Assembly: GCF_001429285.1 (NCBI RefSeq)
Contig: NZ_LMJJ01000014.1
Span: 1-64,000 of the forward strand
Length of the DNA stretch: 64,000 bases
Reading direction: 5' to 3'
DNA from: Ensifer sp. Root278
GTDB taxonomy: Bacteria > Pseudomonadota > Alphaproteobacteria > Rhizobiales > Rhizobiaceae
Below the pieces are notes generated by a model. The model was not told the origin of the DNA. It ran no database searches and saw only the letters and a list, made by a program, of their open reading frames with translations. The stretch's first letter is position 1. Every line of letters begins with the position of its first letter. Shown one piece after another: positions 16,658-25,238 of the stretch. The position numbers and the translations under genes were made by a program.

Positions 16658-17653
16658 ATGACCGTTCAATCCATAGATCTCTCGAACAGCACGCCGCTGA
16701 CCAAGCGGTCGATCTCGCAGCTTCCGATCAACCTGTTCGCATCGGTAATGGGCATCACGGGCCTGAGCCTCGCCTGGCGCGAAGCCACCAGGACGATCGG
16801 ACTGCCGGCCCTTCCCGGGGAATATGTCGGCTGGCTCGGTACCTCGATCTTTCTGAGCCTTGCCCTGGGCTATGCCATCAAATGGCGCCGGTACCCTGGC
16901 TTGGTCGCCGCTGAATTCGCCCATCCGGTTCAAAGCAACTTCTTTGCGACCGTCGCAATCGGCCTGCTTCTGCAGTCTGCCTTTCTGAACCTTTACAGCC
17001 CGCTGCTGTCAGAGGTCGTCTGGACCATCGCGTCTGCGCTGACCTTCGCCCTCGCCTATGTCGTCGCCAGAGGCTTCCTCGGCCGGCAGCAGTCGCGCGA
17101 TACCACCCTGCCGCCGCTACTCATCCCCGGCGTCGCCACCCTTGATATCGCCGTTACCGGCCACGCCATGCCGTTCTCCTGGGCGCATGAAGTCAATATG
17201 CTTGCCTTTTCGGTCGGCAGCGTCATCGCCGCGGTCTTTATCGCGCTCATCTTCTCGCGGTTGCGCCACGAAGATCCGCTTCCGGCGCTGGCTCGGCCGT
17301 CCCTCATGGTTCTCGTCGCCCCCTTTGCCGTCGGCTTCCTCGCCTATACTAACGTCACGGGTTCGGTCGATCTCTTCGCCACGGTCCTGTTCTACTTTGC
17401 CCTGTTTCTCATGCTCGTCCTGTCGCCGATGGTGTTCCGCTCCCATGTTCCCTTTAGCGTCACCTGGTGGGCCATCAGCTTTCCGCTTGCTGCCCTGTCG
17501 ATCGCCTTCTTCCGGTATGCCGCTTCTGCCGGGAGCGCTATCCTGACCGGCCTGGCGGGACTGTTCTTCCTGTTTCTGGCCGGCGCCATCGCTGTCGTCT
17601 TCTATCGTACGGTCAGCATCGTCCTGACCGGCAGATTGTTCGAGGTTCGTTAA
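16658..17653 (+). CDS. SLAC1/TehA-family anion channel or exporter
   Basis: The protein has 331 residues and about ten hydrophobic segments, with the family opening (PINLFASVMGITGLSLAWR) seen in TehA, yeast Ssu1 and plant SLAC1. It probably passes a small anion across the inner membrane. Relatives handle tellurite, malate, nitrate or sulfite. It lies downstream of a sulfite-type exporter unit but has its own spacer, and its stop overlaps the start of an AraC-type regulator by one base (TAATG), so the two are co-expressed. Substrate unknown. Confidence 0.85.
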   Translation: MTVQSIDLSNSTPLTKRSISQLPINLFASVMGITGLSLAWREATRTIGLPALPGEYVGWLGTSIFLSLALGYAIKWRRYPGLVAAEFAHPVQSNFFATVAIGLLLQSAFLNLYSPLLSEVVWTIASALTFALAYVVARGFLGRQQSRDTTLPPLLIPGVATLDIAVTGHAMPFSWAHEVNMLAFSVGSVIAAVFIALIFSRLRHEDPLPALARPSLMVLVAPFAVGFLAYTNVTGSVDLFATVLFYFALFLMLVLSPMVFRSHVPFSVTWWAISFPLAALSIAFFRYAASAGSAILTGLAGLFFLFLAGAIAVVFYRTVSIVLTGRLFEVR

Positions 17654-18612
17654 TGGCCGTTCACAAGATCGCCATCGTCGCCATGCAGGGCGTGCAGCTT
17701 CTCGACGTCATCGGGCCCTCGGACGTGTTTGCGGAGGCCAACCGTCAGAGCGGCACCGACCATTATTCCGTGGAGGTCGTCAGCGCGTCCGGCAGTCCGG
17801 TGCGCGGATCTTCCGGGTTGACGCTGCTGCCGGATCGGTCGCTGGAGGAAGGTTTTTCCGACATCGATACGTTGCTTGTGGCCGGGGATCCGCTCATTCA
17901 TGAACGGCCACTGCCGGCATCGCTTCTCGCCTGGGTGAAGGAAGCATCGGCTCGCGCCAGCCGTTTCGGATCGGTGTGCTCCGGCGCCTTCGTGCTCGGC
18001 GAGGCGGGCCTCTTAAACGGCAGGCGGGCGACGACGCATTGGTCGCAAGCGGCGGAATTCGGCAAGCGCTTCCCGGAGGTGAAACTCGAGCCCAACCGCA
18101 TTTTCACCAAGGACGGCAACGTCTGGACCTCAGCCGGCGTAACGGCCGGCATCGACCTGGCGCTTGCCATCGTCGAGAAGGATCTCGGCCTGGACATCGC
18201 TTTGAAGGTCGCGCGTGAACTCGTTGTCTTTCTCAAGCGGCCCGGAGGCCAGACCCAGTTCAGCACCCTTCTCGCCGGCCAGCTTGCACAGAAGACACCC
18301 ATTCGTGCGGCTCAGGATTTTATTGCCGACAATCTCTCTGCCGACCTCAGCGTCGCAGCGGTTGCCCGGCGCGTCGGCATGAGCGAGCGAAACTTCTCCA
18401 GGCAGTTCAAACAGGAGGTGGGCATGACGCCCGCCGACTATGTGGAGAGCATGCGGCTGGAGGCGGGGCGCAGGCTTGCCGAAGACACCGGCATTCCACT
18501 CAAAAAGATTGCCACGGATATCGGCTTCCATGACGATATCGCCTTCCGTCGTTCCTTCGTTCGTCGATTCGGCACGTCGCCGGCCGCCTATCGCAAGAGC
18601 TTCGGATCGTAG
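17653..18612 (+). CDS. GlxA-type AraC-family regulator (DJ-1/PfpI domain plus HTH)
   Basis: The protein has 319 residues. The N-terminal DJ-1/PfpI-like domain (IVAMQGVQLLDVIGPSDVF, and the nucleophile-elbow-like SVCSGAFVLGEAGLL) is followed by a C-terminal AraC double helix-turn-helix (LSVAAVARRVGMSERNFSR and IATDIGFHDDIAFRRSF). Regulators of this architecture sense nitrogenous or other small ligands. It overlaps the SLAC1-family gene upstream and lies 49 bases before a cytosine-deaminase-family gene, so it may control both and itself. The ligand cannot be told. Confidence 0.88.
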   Translation: MAVHKIAIVAMQGVQLLDVIGPSDVFAEANRQSGTDHYSVEVVSASGSPVRGSSGLTLLPDRSLEEGFSDIDTLLVAGDPLIHERPLPASLLAWVKEASARASRFGSVCSGAFVLGEAGLLNGRRATTHWSQAAEFGKRFPEVKLEPNRIFTKDGNVWTSAGVTAGIDLALAIVEKDLGLDIALKVARELVVFLKRPGGQTQFSTLLAGQLAQKTPIRAAQDFIADNLSADLSVAAVARRVGMSERNFSRQFKQEVGMTPADYVESMRLEAGRRLAEDTGIPLKKIATDIGFHDDIAFRRSFVRRFGTSPAAYRKSFGS

Positions 18613-18661
18613 GCATGCCAGCTTGGTCCACAAGCGGCGCTGACATCTGGAGAAGCCAGCC

Positions 18662-19960
18662 ATGTTCGACCTGATCATCCGCAACGCCAACCTTCCGGAC
18701 GGACGCCAGGGCATTGATGTCGGTGTTGTGGGCGGAAAGATCGCCGCAATCGAGCCGGACCTTGCCGCGACCGCAGGCGAAGAGATCGACGCCACCGGCC
18801 GGTTGCTGAGCCCACCCTTCTGCGATCCGCATTTCCACATGGACGCAACGCTGTCGCTCGGCCTGCCACGGATGAACGTCTCCGGCACCCTGCTTGAGGG
18901 CATCGCGCTCTGGGGCGAGTTGCGCCCAACCTTGACCAAGGAGGCGCTGGTCGAGCGGGCGCTGCGTTATTGCGATCTCGCCGTCAGCCAGGGGCTTCTC
19001 GCCATCCGCAGCCATGTGGACACGTCGGATCCTCGGCTGGTCACGGCCGAAGCGCTGCTCGAGGTCAGGCAGAAGGTCGCGCCCTATATCGACCTGCAGC
19101 TCGTTGCCTTCCCGCAGGATGGCTACTACCGCGCGCCCGATGGCGTCGCATCGCTTGAGCGTGCGCTCGACATGGGCGTCGATATCGTCGGCGGCATTCC
19201 CCATTTTGAGCGGACGATGGAGGATGGCGCACGCTCGGTGGAGGCGCTCTGCCGCATCGCTGCCGAGCGCGGCCTGCCCGTCGACATGCATTGCGACGAG
19301 ACCGATGACCCGCTGTCGCGCCACATCGAGACGCTGGCGGCCGAGACCGTGCGCTTCGGATTGCAGGGACGCGTTGCGGGCTCGCATCTCACTTCGATGC
19401 ACTCGATGGACAACTACTATGTTTCCAAGCTCATCCCGCTGATGGTGGAAGCGAAGATCAACGTGATCCCCAATCCGCTGATCAACATCATGCTGCAGGG
19501 GCGCCACGACAGCTATCCCAAACGCCGCGGCATGACACGAGTGAAGGAGTTGATGGCGGCGGGGCTCAACGTCGCCTTCGGGCACGATTGCGTCATGGAT
19601 CCCTGGTACTCGATGGGGTCGGGCGACATGCTGGAAGTCGCCCATATGGCTGTTCACGTGACGCAGATGGGCGGCATCGAGGACAAGCGCAGGATCTTCG
19701 ACGCGATCACCGTGAACTCGGCGAAAACCATGGGCCTTGAGGGCTATGGGCTGGAGGTGGGCTTCAAGGCCGATCTGGTCCTCTTGCAGGCGGCCGATGT
19801 CAGCGAGGCCCTGCGGCTGAAGCCAAACCGGTTGTTCGTGATCAAGGCTGGCAAGGTCATCGCCCGGACGGCGCCGCGCATCGGTGAGCTCTTTCTCGAT
19901 GGGCGCCCGACATCGATCGATATTGCGCGGGATTACATCCCGCAGGCGACCCAGGGCTGA
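18662..19960 (+). CDS. codA: Cytosine deaminase-family amidohydrolase
   Basis: The 432-residue protein aligns with CodA along its length. Matching blocks are the metal-binding HFHMD, SGTLLEGIALW, the substrate-contacting LQLVAFPQDG, the HCDETDD block, HLTSMHSMDNYY, and the catalytic-Asp block GHDCVMDPWYSMGSGDML. The enzyme deaminates cytosine or a related ring (isocytosine, creatinine-type) to its oxo form, releasing ammonia in the cytoplasm. It follows the GlxA-type regulator by 49 bases and probably shares its transcript. No cytosine permease is adjacent, so the physiological substrate could be another cyclic amidine. Confidence 0.82.
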   Translation: MFDLIIRNANLPDGRQGIDVGVVGGKIAAIEPDLAATAGEEIDATGRLLSPPFCDPHFHMDATLSLGLPRMNVSGTLLEGIALWGELRPTLTKEALVERALRYCDLAVSQGLLAIRSHVDTSDPRLVTAEALLEVRQKVAPYIDLQLVAFPQDGYYRAPDGVASLERALDMGVDIVGGIPHFERTMEDGARSVEALCRIAAERGLPVDMHCDETDDPLSRHIETLAAETVRFGLQGRVAGSHLTSMHSMDNYYVSKLIPLMVEAKINVIPNPLINIMLQGRHDSYPKRRGMTRVKELMAAGLNVAFGHDCVMDPWYSMGSGDMLEVAHMAVHVTQMGGIEDKRRIFDAITVNSAKTMGLEGYGLEVGFKADLVLLQAADVSEALRLKPNRLFVIKAGKVIARTAPRIGELFLDGRPTSIDIARDYIPQATQG

Positions 19961-20030
19961 ACGGAGACTTCGAATTTTGGACGCGATTCCGGACAGAAAA
20001 CCGCTGCACACTTTTCCTGGTATCGCTGCC

Positions 20031-20135
20031 TAGAGCATCCTGCCCTCAAGTGGAATCATTTGAGGCAGAAAGATGCTCTAGAATCAAAGTGCTAGAGCGT
20101 CCTTTGTGCGTTCAAACGAACGCACGGCGCTCTAG
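20031..20135. repeat. Pair of rhizobial-type intergenic palindromic repeats
   Basis: Two adjacent imperfect palindromes lie here. The first (20031-20080) pairs TAGAGCATC with GATGCTCTA and an inner CTGCCCTCAA with TTGAGGCAG. The second (20092-20135) pairs CTAGAGCG with CGCTCTAG and an inner GTGCGTTC with GAACGCAC around an AAAC loop. The CTAGAGC ends resemble the dispersed RIME-like intergenic elements of rhizobia. The last palindrome supplies the TAG stop of the RpiR gene (20132-20134), so the element has abutted a coding end. Confidence 0.7.
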
Positions 20136-21001
20136 TCCTCGAAATCGCCGAAGATGTTCTGCAGCCGGGTCAGCTGGGCGACGCGCTCACCGACATCATC
20201 GCCGAGCACGACAATGATGTTGCTCAAGAGCAGGTCCATGACCGCGACGGTTGTCGCCGCCCCGTCCCACAGCGGACCGTGCGACCCGGGCACAATGAGG
20301 CAGATATCGGAGACCTCAGGTGCCCAGGGGCAGAACTCGTCGGTATAGAGGATGACCTTGACGCCGGCGCGGCGGGCTTCCTCGGCAAGCGGCCGCGCCT
20401 TGGCGGCGAAACGGCGCACATCGTGCAGGAACAGCACACGCCCCTCGACCGAGCCATCGAGCAGCTCGGCATAGGTGCCGTTGAGGCCGTCGACGAACTG
20501 CACGCGCGGCCGGGTATAGGACAGTTGGCTGGCGAAATATTGCGCGATGCCGCGAACGTTCTGATAGGCGGCGACATAGACTTCGCTCGCAGCAATCAGG
20601 GCGTCGATCGTCTGCTGCCATTCCGGCGCGGTCGTCAGCTCGTAGATCATGCCGAGATTGTCGACCTGCTGCTGGATCAGGCCGGCAAGCAGCTTGCCTT
20701 CGCGGTTATCCTCCCGCAACCGGCCGACAGAGCCCTTGACCTGCCAGGCGGGATTGTTGGAGCCGTCACGCCTGAGCTCGTGCTTCAGCTGGTCGAGGCC
20801 ATCGAAGCCTAAACGCCGGAGATAGCGCCCGACGGTCATCGGCGAGACCTCGAGGCGGGTCGCGATCGAGCGCGCCGTTTCGAAGGGGATCTCGGCGAGG
20901 TTGCGCTCGATGTAGTTGGCGATGAGCTTGTCCGACTTCGAGCGTCTCATCTCGTCGCTGCGCAGCAGCTTCAGGATGCGCGGTGCCACGTCCCCTCCCA
21001 T
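20132..21001 (-). CDS. RpiR-family transcriptional regulator (HTH plus SIS domain)
   Basis: The protein has 289 residues. An N-terminal RpiR helix-turn-helix (ARSIATRLEVSPMTVGRYLRRLGFDGLDQLK) is followed by a SIS domain (EVYVAAYQNVRGIAQYFASQLS, ILYTDEFCPWAPEVSD) that binds phosphosugars or other ligands. It is transcribed in the same direction as the PotD-like binding-protein gene, 159 bases downstream of it, and is the obvious candidate regulator of that importer and the DmpA-type peptidase. Its stop codon lies inside an intergenic palindrome, so the last residues may have been changed by that element. Confidence 0.88.
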   Translation of the reverse strand: MGGDVAPRILKLLRSDEMRRSKSDKLIANYIERNLAEIPFETARSIATRLEVSPMTVGRYLRRLGFDGLDQLKHELRRDGSNNPAWQVKGSVGRLREDNREGKLLAGLIQQQVDNLGMIYELTTAPEWQQTIDALIAASEVYVAAYQNVRGIAQYFASQLSYTRPRVQFVDGLNGTYAELLDGSVEGRVLFLHDVRRFAAKARPLAEEARRAGVKVILYTDEFCPWAPEVSDICLIVPGSHGPLWDGAATTVAVMDLLLSNIIVVLGDDVGERVAQLTRLQNIFGDFED

Positions 21002-21108
21002 TCTACAGCGCCACCGGTCTTATCAGACGGAAAAAGGTCGCTGCAGCACTTTGAATTGCTGCATGTTTATCCTCAGCCACGAGGTAAGGAAACACGCAAG
21101 TCTGCCGA

Positions 21109-21140
21109 AGCGGATGCCGGGTAACAAACCCGCATCCGCT
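21109..21140 (-). terminator. Strong stem-loop after the PotD-like gene
   Basis: A 13-bp stem (AGCGGATGC plus GGGT paired with ACCC plus GCATCCGCT, one bulged base, loop of 5) lies 20 bases beyond the binding-protein stop. No T run follows, so it may stabilise the 3' end or partly end transcription before the RpiR gene. Confidence 0.5.
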
Positions 21141-21160
21141 CCTGTCATCGCATCGCGTGT

Positions 21161-22240
21161 TTATTCCGCCGTCTTCACCTTCGTCCAGACCCGGTCGAGC
21201 TGGCGCACGCCGGGGCCGAGGTCTTCGAAGATTTGCAGCTTCTGCATGGTTTCCGGCGGCGGGTTGATTTCCTTGCTGTTCTTGATCTGCTCGGGGGTCA
21301 ATTGCCGCGCCGGCACGTTGGCCGTCCCGTTGGTCTGCTGTTCAATATTGAGCGCCGCGACGTCCGGGCGCGTATAGAACTGCAGGAACTTGACCGCGTT
21401 GTCCTTGTTGGGGGCCGACTTCAGGACGCAGATATCCTCCTGGTACATCGTCGCCCCTTCCTCCGGGATCACGTAACCGAGATCCTTGGGGTTGGCGAAG
21501 ACATCGACCATCGAGCCGACGAAGAAGTGACCAGCCGCGACATCGCCGGCGGCGACCATCGGGCGGGTGTCATAGGTAAAGGCGGCAACGTCGGGCTTCA
21601 TCGCGATGATCGTATCGGCAGCCTGCTGCAATTCCGCCGGGTCGGTGGAATTGACCTTGTGACCGTTGAGGATCAGACCCACCGAAAGCACCTCGCGCAT
21701 GTCGTCGAGCAGCGTGAACTTCAGCCCTTTCGCCTTCACCGTCTCGATCAGGTCGCGCCAGCCGGTCACGTCCTTGCCGAGAAGTTTTCTGTTGTAGAGG
21801 ATGCCGACCGAGCCGAAGGCGTAAGGGAGGCAATACTCGCCCTTCGGATCGCTCTTGGCCCGAAGGAAGGTCGGGTCGATATTCTTGAAGCCCTCGTAGT
21901 CGTTGATGTCCGTCTTTTCGAGCAGGTCGAGCTTGGCCATAATGTCCTGCATGTGGACCGACGGGAAGACGATGTCGTAACCCGTGGCCCCACCCTGGAT
22001 CTTCGCCAGCATCTCCTCGTTCGAGGAATAGGTGGAGAGGTTGACCTTGATCTGGGTCTCTTCCTCGAACTTCTTGAGGACAGCCGGATTGATGTATTCG
22101 CCCCAGTTGTAGATGTTGAGCTCGGCCGCTTCGGCGGTGCCGAACAGAGCGGAAAGTGTCGTCAGCAAAACGGCCACGCCACGTGCGCGGGTGGCGAAAG
22201 GCCTCTTGCCTTCACACGTCACCCCATTCGTCATTGTCAT
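21161..22240 (-). CDS. PotD/PotF-like ABC transporter periplasmic binding protein
   Basis: The protein has 359 residues with a signal peptide (hydrophobic GVAVLLTTLSALFGTAEA, likely cleavage after AEA). The mature start AELNIYNWGEYINPAVLKKFEEE is the hallmark of spermidine/putrescine-type binding proteins. Several ATGs lie in a row (22246, 22243, 22240, 22234); 22240 is best spaced from GGAG. It is divergent from the ATPase and two permease genes, so the importer is split over two transcripts from one promoter region. The ligand may be a polyamine, but the linked aminopeptidase suggests a small amide or peptide instead. Confidence 0.9.
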   Translation of the reverse strand: MTMTNGVTCEGKRPFATRARGVAVLLTTLSALFGTAEAAELNIYNWGEYINPAVLKKFEEETQIKVNLSTYSSNEEMLAKIQGGATGYDIVFPSVHMQDIMAKLDLLEKTDINDYEGFKNIDPTFLRAKSDPKGEYCLPYAFGSVGILYNRKLLGKDVTGWRDLIETVKAKGLKFTLLDDMREVLSVGLILNGHKVNSTDPAELQQAADTIIAMKPDVAAFTYDTRPMVAAGDVAAGHFFVGSMVDVFANPKDLGYVIPEEGATMYQEDICVLKSAPNKDNAVKFLQFYTRPDVAALNIEQQTNGTANVPARQLTPEQIKNSKEINPPPETMQKLQIFEDLGPGVRQLDRVWTKVKTAE

Positions 22241-22360
22241 CATCATTCTCCTCTGATGGTCATGGCCGTTCGGCCCCTCTACGGCCCTTGCCGGCCGCTT
22301 CCGGATCACGGCTTCTGGTGGCCGTTGACTCCGATAGGCAAATGGTATCCATATATCGGA

Positions 22361-22374
22361 AACGCACAAGCGTT
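22361..22374. promoter_or_regulatory. Inverted repeat in the divergent importer promoter
   Basis: The repeat AACGC-ACAA-GCGTT lies between the divergent PotD-like and PotA-like genes, 30 bases before the latter's start. It is a candidate operator for the RpiR regulator; this is inferred from position only. Confidence 0.35.
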
Positions 22375-22403
22375 ATTTGCATAACATTTTGGGGAACAGA
22401 AGT

Positions 22404-23498
22404 ATGCAGAATTCCATCGTCCGGCTGGTGGAGGCGAGCAAGGCCTTCACCACTCCGGAAGGCGGCATCGTGACCGCTCTCGACAGCATCGATCTCGACG
22501 TCCGCCGCAACGAATTCCTGACCTTGCTCGGGCCTTCCGGCTGCGGCAAGACCACCCTGCTGCAGGCGATCAGCGGTTTCGTCGAACTCGACGGCGGCTC
22601 GATCCTCATCGACGGCGAGGACATCACCGACCGGCCGCCCTACCGCCGCCCGGTCAACACGGTCTTCCAGAACTATGCGCTGTTTCCGCACATGACGGTC
22701 GGCGAAAACGTCGCCTATTCGCTGGAAGTCGCGGGCGTCGCCAAGCCGGCGCGCCGTGAAAAGGTCTCCGCCGCCTTGAAGATGGTAGGACTGGAAGGTA
22801 TGGAAGGCCGCAGGCCGCGCCAGCTCTCCGGCGGCCAGCAACAGCGTGTGGCGCTGGCCCGCGCCATCATCGCCCGGCCGAAACTCTTGCTGCTCGACGA
22901 ACCGCTGTCGGCGCTCGACAAGAACCTGCGTCAGGCGATGCAGATCGAACTGAAGACGCTGCAGAACGAGCTCGGCATCTCCTTCATCTTCGTCACCCAC
23001 GACCAGCAGGAAGCGCTGACGATGTCGGATCGCGTCGCCGTGCTCTCCGGTGGCCGCATCCAGCAGCTCGATACGCCGCGCGCCATCTACGACCACCCGG
23101 TCAACACCTTCGTCGCCACCTTCATCGGCGCCAGCAACCTGTTCGAGGGCACGCTCGACGGCGACCGGCTGATGACGGCGGATGGCATGGCGATCCGCCA
23201 CCAGCCCTGCGACAAGAAAATTTCGACCAAAGCGACGGCATTGATCCGGCCGGAACAGTTCTTCCTTGCGGAGGAAAACGCCCCCTTTCCGACGATCGAC
23301 GTCGATCTCGACCAGATCGTTTTTGTCGGCTCCACCTTCGAGCTGTTCGGCCGCACTGCCGAGGGACGCAAGGTGATTGCGGAAGTTCCCGCCAATCGGC
23401 GCAATCTCGTCGGCACGGTCGAACGGACACGCAAGGCGCGGCTTGCCTATGACCCTGCTGCCGTGCACTTCATCGGTGCCAATGCCGGGGGTGCGTGA
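22404..23498 (+). CDS. PotA-like ABC transporter ATP-binding protein
   Basis: The protein has 364 residues. The ATPase domain (Walker [11 protein letters not shown]-loop [10 protein letters not shown], signature [11 protein letters not shown], Walker [13 protein letters not shown], switch His in VTHDQQEA) is followed by a C-terminal TOBE domain, as in PotA. The start at 22404 has GGGGAA upstream; the ATG 27 bases earlier has no ribosome site. It energises the importer with the two permeases that follow (the first starts 1 base after the stop) and the divergent PotD-like protein. Confidence 0.92.
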   Translation: MQNSIVRLVEASKAFTTPEGGIVTALDSIDLDVRRNEFLTLLGPSGCGKTTLLQAISGFVELDGGSILIDGEDITDRPPYRRPVNTVFQNYALFPHMTVGENVAYSLEVAGVAKPARREKVSAALKMVGLEGMEGRRPRQLSGGQQQRVALARAIIARPKLLLLDEPLSALDKNLRQAMQIELKTLQNELGISFIFVTHDQQEALTMSDRVAVLSGGRIQQLDTPRAIYDHPVNTFVATFIGASNLFEGTLDGDRLMTADGMAIRHQPCDKKISTKATALIRPEQFFLAEENAPFPTIDVDLDQIVFVGSTFELFGRTAEGRKVIAEVPANRRNLVGTVERTRKARLAYDPAAVHFIGANAGGA

Positions 23499-23499
23499 G

Positions 23500-24399
23500 A
23501 TGTCGATCGCCAGCCGCCGCCGCTTTCAGCTCGCCGTTTTGCTCGGACCCGTCTCGGCCTTCCTTGCCGTCTTCTTCCTCGGGCCGCTCGCGATCATGGT
23601 CGTCACCAGCCTTCTCGCGCCCGGCCTCTATGGTGGGGTGGAGTGGACCTTCTACCCGCATAACTTCGGTCGCATCCTCGGTTTTGCCGATCCGATGTTC
23701 GAGGAGTTCGATCCGATCTACATCGCGATCTTCCTGCGCTCGGTCGAGATCGCGGCCCTGACGGTGCTCGCGACCCTTCTCGTCTGCTATCCCGCCGCCT
23801 TCTGCATCGCCCGGCTTTCCGAGCGCTGGAAGAATTTCTGCCTGTTCCTGATCACGCTGCCTTTCTTCACCAGCCTGATCGTGCGGCTCTTCGTCTGGGT
23901 GTTGATCCTGCGCCAGACCGGCCTCGTCAACGAGATGCTTCTGTCAACGGGGCTGATCGAGCGGCCGCTCGACCTGATCTACACCAGGGGCGCGATCATC
24001 CTCGGCATGACCTATGTGTTCATTCCCTTTATGTTCATGCCTGTTTATGCCAGCGTCGAGAAACTTGACTGGACGCTGGTGCGCGCCTCGCTCGATCTCG
24101 GCGCCGGGCCGCTGCGCACCTTCTGGCGCATCATCCTGCCCCTGACCGCTCCCGGCATTGCCGGCGGCGCGGTCATCGTCTTCATTCCGGCGCTTGGCAA
24201 CTTCGTCGTGCCGGCGGTGCTCGGCGGCGCCAAGGTGATGATGTTCGGCAACCTGATCGAACAGCAGTTCCTCGCGGCCCGCAACTGGCCCTTCGGGGCC
24301 GCACTGGCGATGATGGTGATGACCGTCATGCTGATCATGATGATCGCCCATGTGGTTCTTTCCGGTCGGCGCAGCGCCGCCGCTGCGCTGGCACGGTGA
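23500..24399 (+). CDS. PotB-like ABC transporter permease
   Basis: The protein has 299 residues, about six membrane segments and the EAA-type cytoplasmic loop (RASLDLGAGPLRTFWRIILPLTAPGIAGG) that docks to the ATPase. It belongs to the polyamine/spermidine permease branch. The ATG lies one base after the ATPase stop (TGAGATG). An in-frame ATG further upstream lies inside the ATPase gene and is unlikely. It is followed by the PotC-like partner after 8 bases, giving the heterodimeric channel. Confidence 0.9.
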   Translation: MSIASRRRFQLAVLLGPVSAFLAVFFLGPLAIMVVTSLLAPGLYGGVEWTFYPHNFGRILGFADPMFEEFDPIYIAIFLRSVEIAALTVLATLLVCYPAAFCIARLSERWKNFCLFLITLPFFTSLIVRLFVWVLILRQTGLVNEMLLSTGLIERPLDLIYTRGAIILGMTYVFIPFMFMPVYASVEKLDWTLVRASLDLGAGPLRTFWRIILPLTAPGIAGGAVIVFIPALGNFVVPAVLGGAKVMMFGNLIEQQFLAARNWPFGAALAMMVMTVMLIMMIAHVVLSGRRSAAAALAR

Positions 24400-24407
24400 G
24401 GTGATCC

Positions 24408-25238
24408 ATGAAGATCGCTCGAACCCTCTTTACCGGTAGCCTGCTCGCCTATACCGGCCTCTTCTTCGCCTTCATCTACATTCCGCTCGTCGTCATCGCC
24501 GTCTATTCGTTCAACGCCAATCCGGTGAACATGATGACCTGGACGGGCTTCACCACCGAATGGTACGCCCAGGTTCTCGGCTTCAAGACCAAGGTCTCCG
24601 AAAGCGCTCTCTACATCGAATCGACGGGCCAACTGCTGCAGGCGGTCTGGAACAGTCTGGTGATCGCCGCCTCTACGACAGCCATTGCGACCATCTTCGG
24701 CACGGCGATCGCCATCGGCCTCTATCGCTTCGAATTCGTCGGCCAGCGCTTCTACCGCGTGGTGATGTTCATGCCGATGCTGATGCCGGATATCGTGCTC
24801 GGCATCGCGCTTCTGATCTTCTTCGTCAATTCCGGCATCCGGCTGGGGCTGACGACGATCATCATCGGCCAGTGCACCTTCCTGATCTCCTACGTCTTCA
24901 TCGTCGTCTCGGCCCGACTTGCCGGCATGGACCGGACGCTGGAGCACGCGTCCGCCGATCTCGGCGCCAATGAATGGATGACCTTTCGCCGGGTGGTGCT
25001 GCCGCAGCTCTTTCCGGCAATCGTCGGCGGCGCGCTGCTCGCCTTCATCATCTCGATGGACGATCTCGTCATCACCTATTTCATCGCCGGCGTCGACGTC
25101 ACTACGCTGCCGATGTTCATCTTCTCCATGCTTCGGCGCGGCATCAAACCGGAGATCAACGCGATTGCCGTGATGATGCTCTCCTTCTCCTTCGTCGTCG
25201 CCTCGCTCGGCCTCTACCTTCGCTCTCGGCAGAAATGA
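24408..25238 (+). CDS. PotC-like ABC transporter permease
   Basis: The protein has 276 residues and six membrane segments. The EAA loop is ASADLGANEWMTFRRVVLPQLFPAIVGG, and ends with SMDDLVITYFIAG, typical of PotC-type permeases. A GAGGTG site precedes the ATG. It pairs with the PotB-like protein. Its stop overlaps the start of the P1-family aminopeptidase gene (ATGA), so importer and peptidase are translationally coupled, which is unusual for a plain polyamine importer. Confidence 0.9.
   Translation: MKIARTLFTGSLLAYTGLFFAFIYIPLVVIAVYSFNANPVNMMTWTGFTTEWYAQVLGFKTKVSESALYIESTGQLLQAVWNSLVIAASTTAIATIFGTAIAIGLYRFEFVGQRFYRVVMFMPMLMPDIVLGIALLIFFVNSGIRLGLTTIIIGQCTFLISYVFIVVSARLAGMDRTLEHASADLGANEWMTFRRVVLPQLFPAIVGGALLAFIISMDDLVITYFIAGVDVTTLPMFIFSMLRRGIKPEINAIAVMMLSFSFVVASLGLYLRSRQK

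Noticed and set aside
15590-16933. A 447-residue open frame opposite the TauE/SafE and SLAC1-family genes
   Set aside because: The composition is low-complexity and charged and has no domain; both forward genes are clear membrane proteins.
18500-20011. A 503-residue open frame opposite the cytosine-deaminase-family gene
   Set aside because: It is a GC-rich antisense shadow with no motifs, while the forward frame carries all CodA signatures.
22260-23468. Long reverse-strand frames opposite the PotA-like gene
   Set aside because: They carry no domain, and the forward strand has complete ATPase motifs.
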